From Chara braunii (Eukaryota; Streptophyta; Charophyceae; Charales; Characeae): DNA of 30,306 nt. The position numbers and the translations under genes were made by a program. Location of the stretch: positions 1,088,015 to 1,118,320 of the forward strand of contig BFEA01000493.1 of the NCBI GenBank assembly GCA_003427395.1, given 5' to 3'. Shown one piece after another: positions 19,681 through 29,188 of the stretch (the stretch's first letter is position 1; each line of letters begins with the position of its first letter). The notes under the pieces were generated by a model. The model searched no databases. It saw only the letters and a program-made list of their open reading frames with translations, and was not told the origin of the DNA.

Positions 19681-19795
19681 TGAAAAAACAACACAAACAT
19701 GAGGGGCTAGTCATTTTTCTCATTCTTCTTTTATTCCCCTTTACTGTGCCTCTCACGTACAAGGCTCACCACATTGATGAAGTTGAGAGTGAGCT
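19681..19795 (+). repeat. interspersed repeat, copy 2 (uninterrupted)
   Basis: Matches 308-333 plus 715-802 as one continuous stretch (TGAAAAAACAACACAAACATGAGGGG, then TCATTTTTCTCATTCTTC and onward). It begins four bases after the TIR element. The product, if any, is unknown. Confidence 0.6.
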
Positions 19796-20819
19796 GGTAG
19801 AGGCTGGACGCTAGGCCTCGGGGGGTGCCTGTCGTTGTACTCAACCAGTGGGGAGATCAAATAGATGGCTTGTGACAGCCCCAAGGACAGTCTCCTTCAG
19901 GGGGCATCATTCGTGAACTCTTTTTTCTTATCCTAATGAGATTGCAAGTCGAGCCCTACAGGGGTGCGACCCAGACCTGTCTCTAGACCTAGACCTACAC
20001 CAACCCACGCCTTCCGAGGATCTCAGATGAGTGTCCCCCCCGGGGCGCTACCATAGGGACATCCCAAATTCTCGAGGACGACCCGGACATACGAGGGGTC
20101 ACGGATGTGGTCATTCCCCACCCGTATGACAGACTCTATGGGTGTCTACGGCCCTTCTACTATCAATGCGACCATCAACCCTCCCCTGCCTAAGATGAAA
20201 CCTCTACCCAGAGGCCCGTCCCCTGTGGGCCACATTCACGCCCCAATCGACCCCCTCAATGGGAACGCAGACAGGTACCCCCCCAGATGAAGCCCAGCCC
20301 GCAAGCATCGTAAAATAGACATGAGGCCCTCCCTGGGGAATCGTATATGCCTAACACCCAACCCTTACTACTACTCAAGAGGGGTGTAGAGAGTGGAGCC
20401 AAGACCGGAACCAGGATTGTACAATGTAAGTGTGGAATCTCGCAGGTGTACCATGAGGCTGGAAACTACCACAGTACCCAGACACACCCATGACACGCCC
20501 ACAGAGTAGTGCATACGAACGAGGTGGTGCACAAACAAACCGACAATCTCTACACAAGCTCCTACCTAACTTCATCTAGACCTAAGACCTCTACCCAACC
20601 TACGTCCTCTACCCCGCCCATGGTGAGTACACGAGACATGACACAGAGATCATTGGACCACACACTACACACAACCCACCCACCCACAGACACACAGTCG
20701 CCGGAGGGCCAACCACGCAAACAGCATTCCCCCAAGGCCCTGCTACCAGCATACTACAACCATGGCCTAAACCCCTTGGGTGGTGCGCGGCCAGTGTCTG
20801 TAATAATTACCTTGCGTCA
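19796..20819. other. unassigned region of about 1 kb, no gene seen
   Basis: C-rich on the + strand with words such as AGACCTAGACCTACACC (near 19985) and TAGACCTAAGACCTCTACCC (near 20577). Some short open frames exist on both strands, but none has a recognisable domain, a start context or a conserved neighbour. Confidence 0.3.
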
Positions 20820-20849
20820 GCCCAAGGGGGAGTGTGTGAATGGCTTGGG

Positions 20850-20921
20850 CGGTGTTTTGAACCCGCAACCTCAAACCACAATGCACATTTCCAACCGGTG
20901 CTCTAACCACTGAGCCAATGG
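20850..20921 (-). repeat. tRNA-derived SINE head
   Basis: On the minus strand TGGCTCAGTGGTTAGAGC (20900-20917) is a good A box/D arm and GGTTGCGGGTTCAAAACACC (20851-20870) a good B box/T arm, at tRNA-like spacing. The anticodon stem is poor and the acceptor ends do not pair, so this is a tRNA-derived SINE head or a tRNA pseudogene, not a functional tRNA. It lies head to head with the U6-like copy that starts at 20958. Confidence 0.65.
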
Positions 20922-20957
20922 CTAATAGCAGTCTTTTCTTTTTCTTTTTTCTTTTTT

Positions 20958-21040
20958 GTCCTTTAGGACAATCGGGACGATACAGTGAAGATTAGCATGG
21001 CCTCTGCGCAACGATGACATGCATAAATCAAGAAATGGTC
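20958..21040 (+). ncRNA. U6 snRNA-like copy 1 (deleted, probably pseudogene)
   Basis: GTCCTTTAGGACA followed by ATACAGTGAAGATTAGCATGG, TCTGCGCAACGATGACATGC and ATAAATCAAGAAATGGTC matches plant U6 snRNA except for about 10 missing bases after the 5' stem and several substitutions. U6 forms the catalytic core of the spliceosome. The 3' end is followed by a run of C and ACACACA, then A-rich DNA, instead of the T run that ends a polymerase III U6 gene. The 5' side has only a T/C tract and no clear USE or TATA. It is probably a retrocopy. Confidence 0.75.
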
Positions 21041-21589
21041 CCCCCCCCCCCCACACACAAAAAAAAGCAGCTTTTTTAACTCCTCCAGACATTTGGTTTC
21101 AATTTTTGTGTGTTTTACCTATTTATGGTGTGATAGAATTCGCTAATAGAATACGAACTATTACAAAGTCTAGTGGCCCGATTTCTCGAAGTAAGGCTTA
21201 GCCTTCGGCCCTTCTTCTCAAAGGCGCTCATAACTCGAGCTGAAGGCTCCCATGGGCCTTCTTTTCCTCGGGTTTCTTATCAGCTCTTTTTCCAGGATCT
21301 CTCACTTCGTGGCCTTCGAACATCCATGAGGGAACCCCATTTCATTTTTTGAATATGAAAATTCATGCACTCACTGCTATTTGTGTTTCACTCTTTATTC
21401 GAGCCGGATGAAAACCTGCACAAACAGGACTCCATACTTGATTACTGGACACTATGGAGGCCCCACCCCAGTATCACCTCTGATTCATATGCTGCTAGTG
21501 GGAGATTGTCTGTGATTCCGTAGTCCCGTCTCCATTTCCTAACAATACCCGGTTTGTGTCAAAATGAGTAGTGGCCCCCTCCAGGTGCC
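21041..21589. other. unassigned, no gene seen
   Basis: A run of 14 C (21040-21053) and A-rich bases come first, then about 500 bases without a recognised feature. GGCCTTC-type words recur near 21200-21320 but form no defined repeat. Confidence 0.3.
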
Positions 21590-21858
21590 CCCTGGTGGTC
21601 TAGGGTCTGCCTCAGAAGTCCTGCAGTAACCCCTCGTATCCAACCTAAACAGTGGCTGCCCCCCCTTCGGCGCCCCCTAGAGGGAACAGGGAACTTCGCC
21701 ATGCAATCTTCTTTGTCATAAGGGACACCGGACCCGCTTTCCGGTAGGTGCTGCTCCCCACCAATAGATTGGAGCCAACTGCCAGAGCCCACTCATGGGG
21801 GATGCTAGTATCACCTCCACTAGTGGGCCTGGGCGACTGCTAAAAAACAAAAAAAAAA
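21590..21858 (+). mobile_element. LINE 3' end, copy C (strongly truncated)
   Basis: The block 21722-21775 matches the 3' UTR hairpin block of LINE copies A and B (TGCTGCTCCCCACCAATAGA, then TTGGAGC). It is followed by ATGCTAGTATCACCTCC and an A-rich tail (21842-21858). Only the 3' UTR, perhaps with some upstream sequence, is kept. The left limit is uncertain. The tail is directly joined to the TIR element at 21860. Confidence 0.65.
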
Positions 21859-21859
21859 T

Positions 21860-22028
21860 GGGATAACTAGGGGGCAGTCACGATTTCAGTTTAAAATCCA
21901 CTTCACACATCCCTCAAATACAACACATCCCCACGCGACCCTAAAGCTAGGCTGTATACATTCACGATTTTCCTCGGTGACTGAAACACATTTTCAAACT
22001 GAAACCGTGACTGCGCCCTAGTTTTCCC
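21860..22028. mobile_element. MITE with TIRs of about 38 bp inside a LINE poly(A) tail
   Basis: The left end starts GGGATAACTAGGGGGCAGTC and continues ACGATTTCAGTTTAAAA. The right end (21991-22028) is its reverse complement with about five mismatches in 38. The element is 169 bp with no coding capacity. A-runs of 7 or more flank both sides (21851-21858 and 22030-22036), so it appears to have inserted into the LINE poly(A) tail; a target duplication cannot be told apart from the tail. Its superfamily is unclear. Confidence 0.75.
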
Positions 22029-22267
22029 CAAAAAAAGAGTGTCCTTAGTGAGGTTTCCTTGCAAATTGGTATCAGAATGGGTCGGACTCCCTGTTGAGAA
22101 GTTACCTACTGTTGATAAAAGTCAGGTGGTCACATTGACCTAGACAGGCAATGTGTGTGAGCGTCTCACGAGAGCCCGTCCGCTAGGAGGAGAAAGAGGA
22201 CAAGTGGAAGCGTGAACAAAGTGCCTGGCGAGTTGTGAGCGCAGCAAATGGTGACGGTCATTGATAA

Positions 22268-22391
22268 TGGGCCTTGCCGCACCACTCACCAAATGTAGAA
22301 AATGAGAATGAATTTTCTGCTGCAATATGGAATGATGCACCACCATAATTTTTGTCTTTTGTGCATTTGGCGAGTAGTGCGGCGAGGCCCA
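22268..22391. repeat. long inverted repeat (28-bp arms)
   Basis: Arms at 22268-22295 (TGGGCCTTGCCGCACCACTC...) and 22364-22391 pair at 24 of 28 positions, separated by a 68-base loop that has its own small AGAAAAT/ATTTTCT stem. It could be a MITE, a cleavable hairpin RNA if transcribed, or a folded-back relic. No target duplication is seen. Confidence 0.6.
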
Positions 22392-22661
22392 ATGTGGTGG
22401 GTTTGCATGAAAGCTTCTATAGTTAGTAAACCCCAGTTTTTTTTTTTTTTCTGAGCATTTTGAAGAAAGGGGTCCAAACAAGAGAGTGATAAGGAAGTTG
22501 GCCTCTCCCCAGGTGCTAGCGGTGTTTGCCTTTACCAGCACCACTAGCACTGCACTGGTGGGAGTGTTTTGTGAAAAAAGAAAAAAAAGAAAAAAAAAAG
22601 GGAAAACTGCTTAAACTACAGAAATACAATCCGATGACAGACTACAAACTTCTGAAACTAG
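22392..22661. other. low-complexity region with T and A tracts
   Basis: A run of 16 T lies at 22437-22452, and an A-rich stretch at about 22574-22601 follows GGTGGGAGTGTTTTGTG, which weakly resembles the end of the LINE 3' UTR. This may be a fourth, diverged LINE tail. No gene is seen. Confidence 0.3.
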
Positions 22662-23032
22662 TTTTTTTTTTTTTTTTTTAAAGCTATTTTTTTAAGGAAA
22701 AGGCAAGTGACAGCAGACGGGCAGCCCATCCCCAAGATACCTTCTTCACCCGAATAAAAAGTACGGTCATCATAGCCAAATTTTTGCCACATTTTACTCC
22801 AGATGCGTCTACAATTACCGTAAGTTTTATTCAGGTGAAGAAAGTAGGTGAGGGCAATCAATACTGCTCCACACATCCATGTATGCAAAAGCTCCTCTTC
22901 TGTGTAAAATGGGATGTTGGCCCCCTTTCCAGCTAATGTACACGCAACCAATAAGACCGATGCCGTCACCATAGGAGGTCCACTGTTGGGGGCAGCTCTT
23001 ATGACCGCCAACAGCCGACCTGCAGAAGACAT
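22662..23032 (-). CDS. candidate exon or retrocopy, unknown product with hydrophobic segments
   Basis: The minus-strand frame starting MSSAGRLLAVIRAAPNSGPP has hydrophobic stretches (VTASVLLVACTLAG, CGAVLIALTYFL), an Arg/Lys/Trp-rich middle (CRRIWSKMWQKFGYDD) and runs into a poly(A)-like tract (18 T on the + strand, 22662-22679). A pyrimidine-rich run ending in TGCAG stands at 23022-23026 on the minus strand, a possible splice acceptor; alternatively the ATG at 23030-23032 is the start. The A tract behind the frame could mark a retroposed transcript. I do not recognise the protein, and codon quality cannot be tested by eye. It could equally be chance open sequence. Confidence 0.3.
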
Positions 23033-23418
23033 TGAAAAGAAAGGAAAAAGAAGGCAAGCAACTCAGCGAGGAACTACTTGTTGAACATTAAGTGAAGAAG
23101 GTTGGATAACCACAGAAAAAAAATAAGAAAAAACTCGAACAAACCCCAAGGCCACAGTGTGTGTGTCTGGGTACATGGCTCTGTTTCCCAGCCACTATGT
23201 GAGCCCCGTGCGGGAATTAGCGGATGACCCCCCTGGCTACCCCCTCAGCAACCCCGTCTCAGGAGGCAGGGGTCTGGCCTGATCCTTTTTTTGTGTCTAT
23301 TACTTGTACTTGATTCCTGCTTGCCGATGATGAGCAACCCGTCCGATGGCCCCCAGAATAGAAGGGGCTGAGTGTTTTTTTTCTTTTTTCTTTTTTTTTT
23401 CCAAAAAAAGAAGATAAG
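23033..23418. other. unassigned, no gene seen
   Basis: Mixed sequence with A- and T-rich tracts (23119-23135, 23376-23400). No recognisable feature. If the minus-strand 5-oxoprolinase exon belongs to a live gene, this would be intron or downstream DNA. Confidence 0.3.
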
Positions 23419-23472
23419 TATCAAACCCACGACCTCCTGTGTGCTCAACCAACTGCGCTAGCTCGCTTGGGT
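23419..23472 (-). repeat. tRNA-derived SINE head, short form
   Basis: On the minus strand TAGCGCAGTTGGTTGAGC (23443-23460) is an A box and GGTCGTGGGTTTGATA (23419-23434) a B box, but they are only about 8 bases apart, so the anticodon arm is deleted. A T/A-rich tract (23376-23408) follows in the transcribed direction, as expected for a SINE tail. Confidence 0.55.
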
Positions 23473-23906
23473 TTCCAGCAGCCTCCTGGGGTATACTTTG
23501 GGTTGGGTTCACCAGCGGAGAGATGATTGACTTGGGCCTCCTGGCTGGTTGTGGAAGCGATTGTGGCTCTCTTTCCAGCCTATGACAGGTGTTAGGAGCG
23601 TGGGTGCTGCTCCCCGCACAGAGCAGAATGAGGCCGGTATGAACCCATAACGTTTGGGGCCGCCCAAGATTGTGTGCATAGATAGGCTTCAATGAAAAAT
23701 GTAACTGCACAAGGACTAGATAGGTAGGTAGGCAAGAGATATGATGAGAAAAAGGGTAGGGCTGGCAGGCTTTCTTTCCAACAAAAAAAAAAAGAAAAAA
23801 AAGAAGAAAAGTAGCGAGACAAGGATGGCAAAGCCCCAAAGGTCAAAGTCTGAGGAGTTGTCTTGTGATATGAAAAAAAAAACAAAAAGCAAAAAAGAAA
23901 TATTAC
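23473..23906 (-). other. probable intron sequence after the 5-oxoprolinase exon
   Basis: On the minus strand a GTAATA donor at 23906-23901 opens this stretch, which is T-rich (TTTCTTTTTTGCTTTTTG). No matching downstream exon of 5-oxoprolinase could be found between here and about 22000. A further A/T-rich simple tract is at 23781-23813. Confidence 0.35.
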
Positions 23907-24024
23907 CTCCCAAGTAAACACGTTTGCCATTGTTTCGCACCAAGATGTTCTCACCACGTGCACCATCCATACCCCCGGCCATTCCGCGTGGAGCAAGAAC
24001 TCTCCGCTCGGAAAGGATGCTTGC
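23907..24024 (-). CDS. OXP1: 5-oxoprolinase exon (hydantoinase B domain, C-terminal)
   Basis: The minus strand between an acceptor (CTTGCAG, ending at 24025) and a donor (GGGAG/GTAATA at 23906) encodes 39 residues, with SILSERRVLAPRGMAGG then DGARG and KRVYLGG. This is the well conserved C-terminal motif of 5-oxoprolinase (ATP-hydrolysing, EC 3.5.2.9) in its hydantoinase B half; the enzyme converts 5-oxoproline to glutamate in the cytosolic gamma-glutamyl cycle of glutathione turnover. The exon is 118 bases and ends in phase 1, fitting a following G-K codon pair. No stop or frameshift occurs in it. Other exons were not recognised in the window, so it is either one exon of a gene with long introns or a duplicated gene fragment. 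Confidence 0.75.
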
Positions 24025-24281
24025 CTGCAAGTTTGTCGGCAAGGGTACCAATGTTAGCTCAACAGCAACTGGCGTCACCTCTTTAGTTCAACAGCAACTA
24101 AACCGCATCAAATGATGCCAACGGTAAAAAAATAGCAGCAAGTAGCCAGTTTAGGAGTGGCTGCCTCTTGAAATCCATATTGCCAAGGCTGTGCAGCATC
24201 CATATAAGCAATCGGAAATAACCATTCGTTTCCATTTTGTATTGTATGTTCTCATTTTGTTGATGGGCCCGTAAGAGGCCG
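24025..24281. other. unassigned, possible intron
   Basis: Upstream of the 5-oxoprolinase exon on the minus strand. CTCAACAGCAACT (near 24057) and TTCAACAGCAACT (near 24087) are a short duplication. No other exon was identified. Confidence 0.3.
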
Positions 24282-24360
24282 CGGGCTGCTTCACAAGTAG
24301 TGTACAGAGGCAAGCAACACACGGGCTGCTTCACAAGTAGAGTACAGAGGCAACCAACAA
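24282..24360. repeat. two 40-bp tandem copies
   Basis: CGGGCTGCTTCACAAGTAG begins two adjacent units (24282-24321 and 24322-24360) that differ at about three positions. The duplication is young or slowly diverged. It lies upstream of the 5-oxoprolinase exon and has no evident function. Confidence 0.85.
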
Positions 24361-24458
24361 AGGACTTGTACAACATCTCTTCCTTCGCTGTTTTTGTTCT
24401 TTCTTTGCGGTTTGAGACTGACCATTCATGACACTTTCATTTCATGCACACCACAGGT

Positions 24459-24482
24459 CACACACACACACACACACACACA
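24459..24482 (+). repeat. (CA)12 microsatellite
   Basis: An uninterrupted CA dinucleotide run of 12 units, preceded by GGT and followed by CCAGTC. Such tracts are usually length-variable between individuals. Confidence 0.9.
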
Positions 24483-25299
24483 CCAGTCAAATGAATCTGA
24501 GTGGTGTATTGAGTGGAAGGGTTGAGTTTCCGTAACTCTGTATTACGGAATGGTGTAGGGGAAGATGTTGTACGCCACGATATTAATGCTCAAGGCATCT
24601 TCTTCTACTTTTTGGTTCCGTTGTGTTTAATCATTCTCATTTAATCATTCTCACGGACTGTCGGGGTTCAACCTCCTGATGAGACGGTGAAAGTCCAATG
24701 AAACAGTCTGGCACAGACATGCTTTTTTTGAGTGTATAGCGAATATGACAACACACACATACCAAAGCACGTCTGAGATGTGACTCTAGAGAGTATCCGC
24801 AAATCAAATCGTCTTTCTACATGAGGTGCAGATATCGCCGCCATGAAGTTCTCTCAGGTATGGTTGCTCTCTCCCTCAACCTTACTGCTCTCCCTCACTC
24901 AGGCCAAGATCTCATCTCTCCGACTACCTCTCTCTCTGTCCCCCTTGCACCCACTCAATCTTGAACTAAACCTCGCTATGGCGCCCAGTGCCTGTGGACT
25001 ACCTACAACCAACAAGTAGCAGTTCACTTCGTCATATTCAAGAATAGCGCAGCACCACTTCCACATGGGCAAGTGAATACACGGTTGACGAGTTCCACTA
25101 CAGGACTTCTGTACATGACGATTCGCCTCACGAACTCCTGAGACCGGTTATGGGTCCAGTACCCTGCCAATGTTTGTCGCTTATGGAAGTTTGTGGGCTT
25201 TTCTGGAACTTTGGCACCGACTGGATTTGACGGACAAAAAAGGCCTCAACAACGTGTGCAGACTTTTTCTGACCCCTCTACTGGTAGCTATGGGATTGT
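24483..25299. other. unassigned, no gene seen
   Basis: A start-like GCCGCCATGAAGTTCTCTCAG at 24837-24857 is followed by GTATGG and, 45 bases on, by a pyrimidine run ending CTCAG. Joined this way it would give only about 40 codons of Ser/Leu/Pro-rich sequence, so I do not call a gene. Otherwise no feature is visible. Confidence 0.3.
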
Positions 25300-25935
<636 letters not shown>

Positions 25936-26630
25936 CAGCGGTGAAACCCTTTCATCTGCTGAGCAGTTGTGGAAGACGCTCATGGGCATGGCTGCTGTCG
26001 ATTGCAAGGGAACATCAGGCTGGTTCATCCTCTCAACGTACACGTGTGTATGGCAAGGCCAGGAACCTTCAAACCCCAGTGGAGCAGCTGTCTACTCTAT
26101 GCTGCAGTTAGGGTCGGTGTCTACTCAGTGGCTTACAGGGTTTTCGGCACTGGCCCTATTTGCAACATTGAAGCGAGATTCTACTCACTGTAATGGAAGT
26201 CTCGGACGAAAAAGATACTCTTGCTCCAATAAATAGGACCAGTGTTCAGTGCTTGTGGAACAGAGATAAGTTGATAACACTATTTACTTTAGCTTCTGAG
26301 ATTCCCCTTGCATTATCTCAAGCCTTCAGATTCTCTACGATATATCCCCAACTGAAACGGTGGACTGGCAAGATTACCCAATCCATAACCTCCATGACTC
26401 ATCCCCTAATAGATCATTGGAAAGTTAAAATACACCAGTTCAGACGACTTTAAGTTCATGAACCAACCCCCAATGCCTGCCCAGCCTGAAACGACACTCT
26501 AATTTTCCATGGGCCAAACCATTTTTCGTTTATTTCTTCCCCCCTCCCCCCCTTGACACAGAGTCACCTAAAGAACATACCTGACTGTTTTCAAAACGTT
26601 TTGACACTGGACATAAGAATTAAAAATAGT
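25936..26630. other. unassigned, no gene seen
   Basis: Two overlapping frames (25967-26236 and 25969-26193) have no domain I recognise. The part 26230-26450 has long stretches open on the + strand but is likewise unknown. I see no RNA gene or mobile element before the U6-like copy. Confidence 0.3.
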
Positions 26631-26724
26631 GGCCTTTGGTGGGACATCCGTTAAAATTGGAACGACACAGAGAAGATTAGCATGACCCCTGCGCGAGGAA
26701 GACACGCATAAATCGAGAAATGGT
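26631..26724 (+). ncRNA. U6 snRNA-like copy 2 with A-rich tail (retrocopy)
   Basis: GGGACATCCGTTAAAATTGG, then AACGACACAGAGAAGATTAG, CATGACCCCTGCGCGAGGAA and GACACGCATAAATCGAGAAA match plant U6 with few substitutions; the 5' stem is partly changed. Directly after TGGT comes an A-rich run (26725-26747, with two T) in place of a T-run terminator. That structure is typical of a reverse-transcribed, LINE-mobilised copy. No USE or TATA element is recognised upstream. No target duplication could be confirmed. Confidence 0.85.
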
Positions 26725-26747
26725 AAAAAAAAATAAAAATAAAAAAA

Positions 26748-26884
26748 TGCCACAGTCGGGGTACTCGGATTTTCGCACAGCCCCCCCCGTACCCCCCCCC
26801 CCCCCCCTTTGGGCTGGTAGGTAGAAGCAGTTGAAGCGGCGTCCTCTTATGGCGTACGGTAAGAGGCCAGCTGAGGTTCAACCT
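26748..26884. other. spacer with long C tracts
   Basis: C runs at 26781-26787 and 26795-26808 lie between the U6 retrocopy and the LINE tail. Nothing else is visible. Confidence 0.4.
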
Positions 26885-28110
26885 TTTTTTTTTTGAAAAC
26901 CACACTGCCACCCTAGGAGGGGTGATATGAGCACCCCCTCCTAGCGGGCTGCCTGATTGCTCCAATCTATTGGTGGGAAGCAGCACCTGCTGGAAAACGG
27001 GTCCCGCGTCCCACTGAATATCTCAAGGCTGAATTTCACTGTGTCTCCTGCCAGCATTGGTTGCCCGTGTTACCGGGGATTGACTGTGTAGGCACTGCCC
27101 AACATAACCAAATAACACGGTACTATGCCTGCCTAACATAATCAAGATGCTATAGGCGGGTAGCCACTCCATCTTACTCCATCTTTGTCTCCTCAGTGAC
27201 CCTGCCCTTCCTTTTCCAGTCCTGCGTTCGTTGCTCTGCCCAGCGGTACTCCAACTCATTGCCCAGTGTTCCTCGAGGCGCTGCATGTTGACATTCACTT
27301 ACTCTGCACCATACCATTGCATGTCCACCATAGACAGTTGATGGGGCGGGAAAGGGTCCGGGAACTCTGAAGGTGAGCGCACCAGTACTCCGTGGTCCAC
27401 CTTGGCCCATTCCTTGAAGCAGATGCAGTAATCCCTCCTGAAGTCCTCCTGCTCCTGCCCCGGTGATTGGCCACCCTCCCATCGGATATATACGCAATCC
27501 AGCCCCCCTTTTCGCTGCACAGCCAGTCCTCTGAGAATTGATTGATTGCTTGTGTAATATCTTTGTTTAAATGATATAACTCCAGTTGGTTTTTGACCTT
27601 CTGCCACCGTGAGAGGAGCTCTTGATGTATAAACTGTTTTATTATTTCTGTTACCTCCTCTCCATCTATCTGAACTCCCTTAATGGTGTGTGTCCAATGT
27701 TTCCTCCAGAGTGCCCAGATAACCGCTCTCCTCACAATCTTGAACATATTGTTTTCAAAAGCACTGTCCGTGTGGGAGGTCCATGCCTCGCAGAGCAGCG
27801 CCCTCCAGTCCCATTCCCAGGTCGATCCGGTTCCCCAAAGGCTCCATATCCTATCCCACCAATGCCAAGTGAGGACCGCCCCTGGGCACTGTAGGAAGAT
27901 GTGTTCTAAAGTTTCCGGGATCTTACGGGAGGGGAAGGTGTTATGGCAGGATTTACACCAGGGAAGTGCCACACCCATTTGTTTCAGGTACGTACGATCC
28001 ACCAACCAGTTATTAGTAGGAAGGCAACGGTGCTCTATCTGCCACTGCAGCGAGGAGAACTTTGTCGGTTTAGACCTAACTGGTGGTTTGATTGCATTCA
28101 TTATCTACTC
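26885..28110 (-). mobile_element. 5'-truncated LINE, copy B, with zf-RVT domain
   Basis: On the minus strand the C-terminal third of a plant-type LINE ORF2 is present: LQWQIEHRCLPTNNWL, a zinc-binding zf-RVT region (CKSC near residue 50, ETLEHIFLQC), then VRRAVIWALWRKHW and a long helix region (EIIKQFIHQELLSRWQKVK). A frameshift near 27490 breaks the frame; the other frame continues to 27299 with KEWAKVDHG and PSEFPDPFPPHQ, matching copy A. The 3' UTR has the hairpin block (26959-27014) and a poly(A) tail (26885-26894, T on the + strand). RT and endonuclease are missing by 5' truncation. No clear target duplication was found. Confidence 0.85.
27299..28101 (-). pseudogene. LINE ORF2 C-terminal fragment (zf-RVT)
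   Basis: This is the coding part of LINE copy B. The upstream frame (28101 down to about 27490) holds the zf-RVT finger, which in plant LINEs follows the RT domain; the downstream frame (27607-27299) gives the last residues and ends at TAA near 27299. It cannot be translated as one chain because of the frameshift. Open frames on the + strand over the same interval are antisense shadows. Confidence 0.85.
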
Positions 28111-28325
28111 TATTATCACTTGAGAAGTGATAAGCAGAAGAGTAATGGGTCGCTGATGCAACCTCATGCTGCAAGGCTGTACTATTCTCTATAAGACAGA
28201 CTGTAGAAGGGATCCCAAAGACACGACAGGCGATTGTGGGTAGTGCACAGTATGGTAACGGGTGAATCAGGTGATCTCGGAACGGGAAGCTTGAGTTCTC
28301 AGAGAGTGAAACGTGTGGGTCGATT
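28111..28325. other. unassigned, no gene seen
   Basis: A perfect 8-bp hairpin TATCACTTGAGAAGTGATA stands near 28113-28131, right beside the LINE 5' truncation point. Nothing else is recognisable. Confidence 0.35.
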
Positions 28326-28726
28326 GGAGCACGAGTATTTAAGGTAGTAGTAAGGAGTGGATGTCGCCTGAGTGGACGAGGCAGAAGGACGGGTGATTGT
28401 CGATCACTTCAGTTGACCACATTATGTCCTCCTCGAGAGTAAAGCCTTCACATGATGTGCTTTCTTGTGACATGAAACGTGATTTTACTTTTTCGTTCTC
28501 TTTTCTAAGCAACTGGGACTCAAGCACAAGTATTGAAGGTAGTAGTAAGGAGTGGATGTCTCCTGAGTGGACGAGGCAGAAGGACGGGTGATCGTCGATC
28601 ACTTCAGTCCTTTACTCAACCACATTATGTCCTCCACGAGAGTGAAGCCTCACACGATGTGCTTCTTTATGACATGAAACATGATTTTACTTTTACGTTC
28701 TCTTTGTAAGCAACTGGGACTCGAAC
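28326..28726. repeat. two tandem copies of about 195-200 bp
   Basis: GTAGTAGTAAGGAGTGGATG and the following bases near 28344 recur about 195 bases on (near 28540) with about 90% identity, up to AAGCAACTGGGACTC at 28507 and 28708. The second copy carries about 10 extra bases (CCTTTACTCA near 28609). No gene is evident. Confidence 0.85.
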
Positions 28727-28870
28727 TGCTGCTCTTATCTTCCACCTTTGTTTGAGTGCGCCTTATCCGAGTTACCCCTACTATATTGAATGGAGTTGCG
28801 CTCAGACCCTCAGAGTTGAAGCCCTGCATTTGTTGCTTAGACGAGTGATTGTACCATCAAATCCCAGTGA
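28727..28870. other. unassigned spacer
   Basis: This spacer lies between two tandem-duplicated regions. I see no recognisable feature. Confidence 0.3.
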
Positions 28871-29160
28871 TATATCTAAACAACTAGGAGATTGCAAGCT
28901 GACCTGGTAACATAGTTCAAAACACCAAGAATCCTGAACTCCATTGCAGCACACATTCATGAGCTGAGTACCATCTGGCTAACGGTTTCACTGCTGTGCT
29001 GAGTGAAACACCAATCAAGGAGAGGGGCATATATCTAAACAACTTGGAGATAAATGCAAGCTGACCTGGCAACATAGAACAAAGTACCAAGAATCTGGAC
29101 TTGACCATCTGGCTGACGGTTTCACTGCTGTGATGAGTGAAACACCAATCAAGGAGAGGG
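28871..29160. repeat. two tandem copies of about 130-160 bp
   Basis: TATATCTAAACAACTAGGAG (28871) recurs as TATATCTAAACAACTTGGAG at 29030, and the units end in CACCAATCAAGGAGAGGG (29009-29026 and 29142-29159). The first unit is longer, with about 28 bases absent from the second. Open frames here are short and of no known type. Confidence 0.85.
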
Positions 29161-29188
29161 CCAAGCTGTTCGAGGCTCAATGTTACAC

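Noticed and set aside
23300-23839. 179-codon minus-strand frame
   Set aside because: Crosses a SINE head and simple A/T tracts; Lys and Phe runs come from those tracts.
24837-25017. Short two-exon gene (ATGAAGTTCTCTCAG / GTATGG ... CTCAG)
   Set aside because: Gives about 40 codons of simple composition; a 45-base intron is suspect and nothing supports transcription.
27622-28194. Plus-strand frames over the LINE
   Set aside because: Antisense to a recognised LINE ORF2 with zf-RVT motifs.
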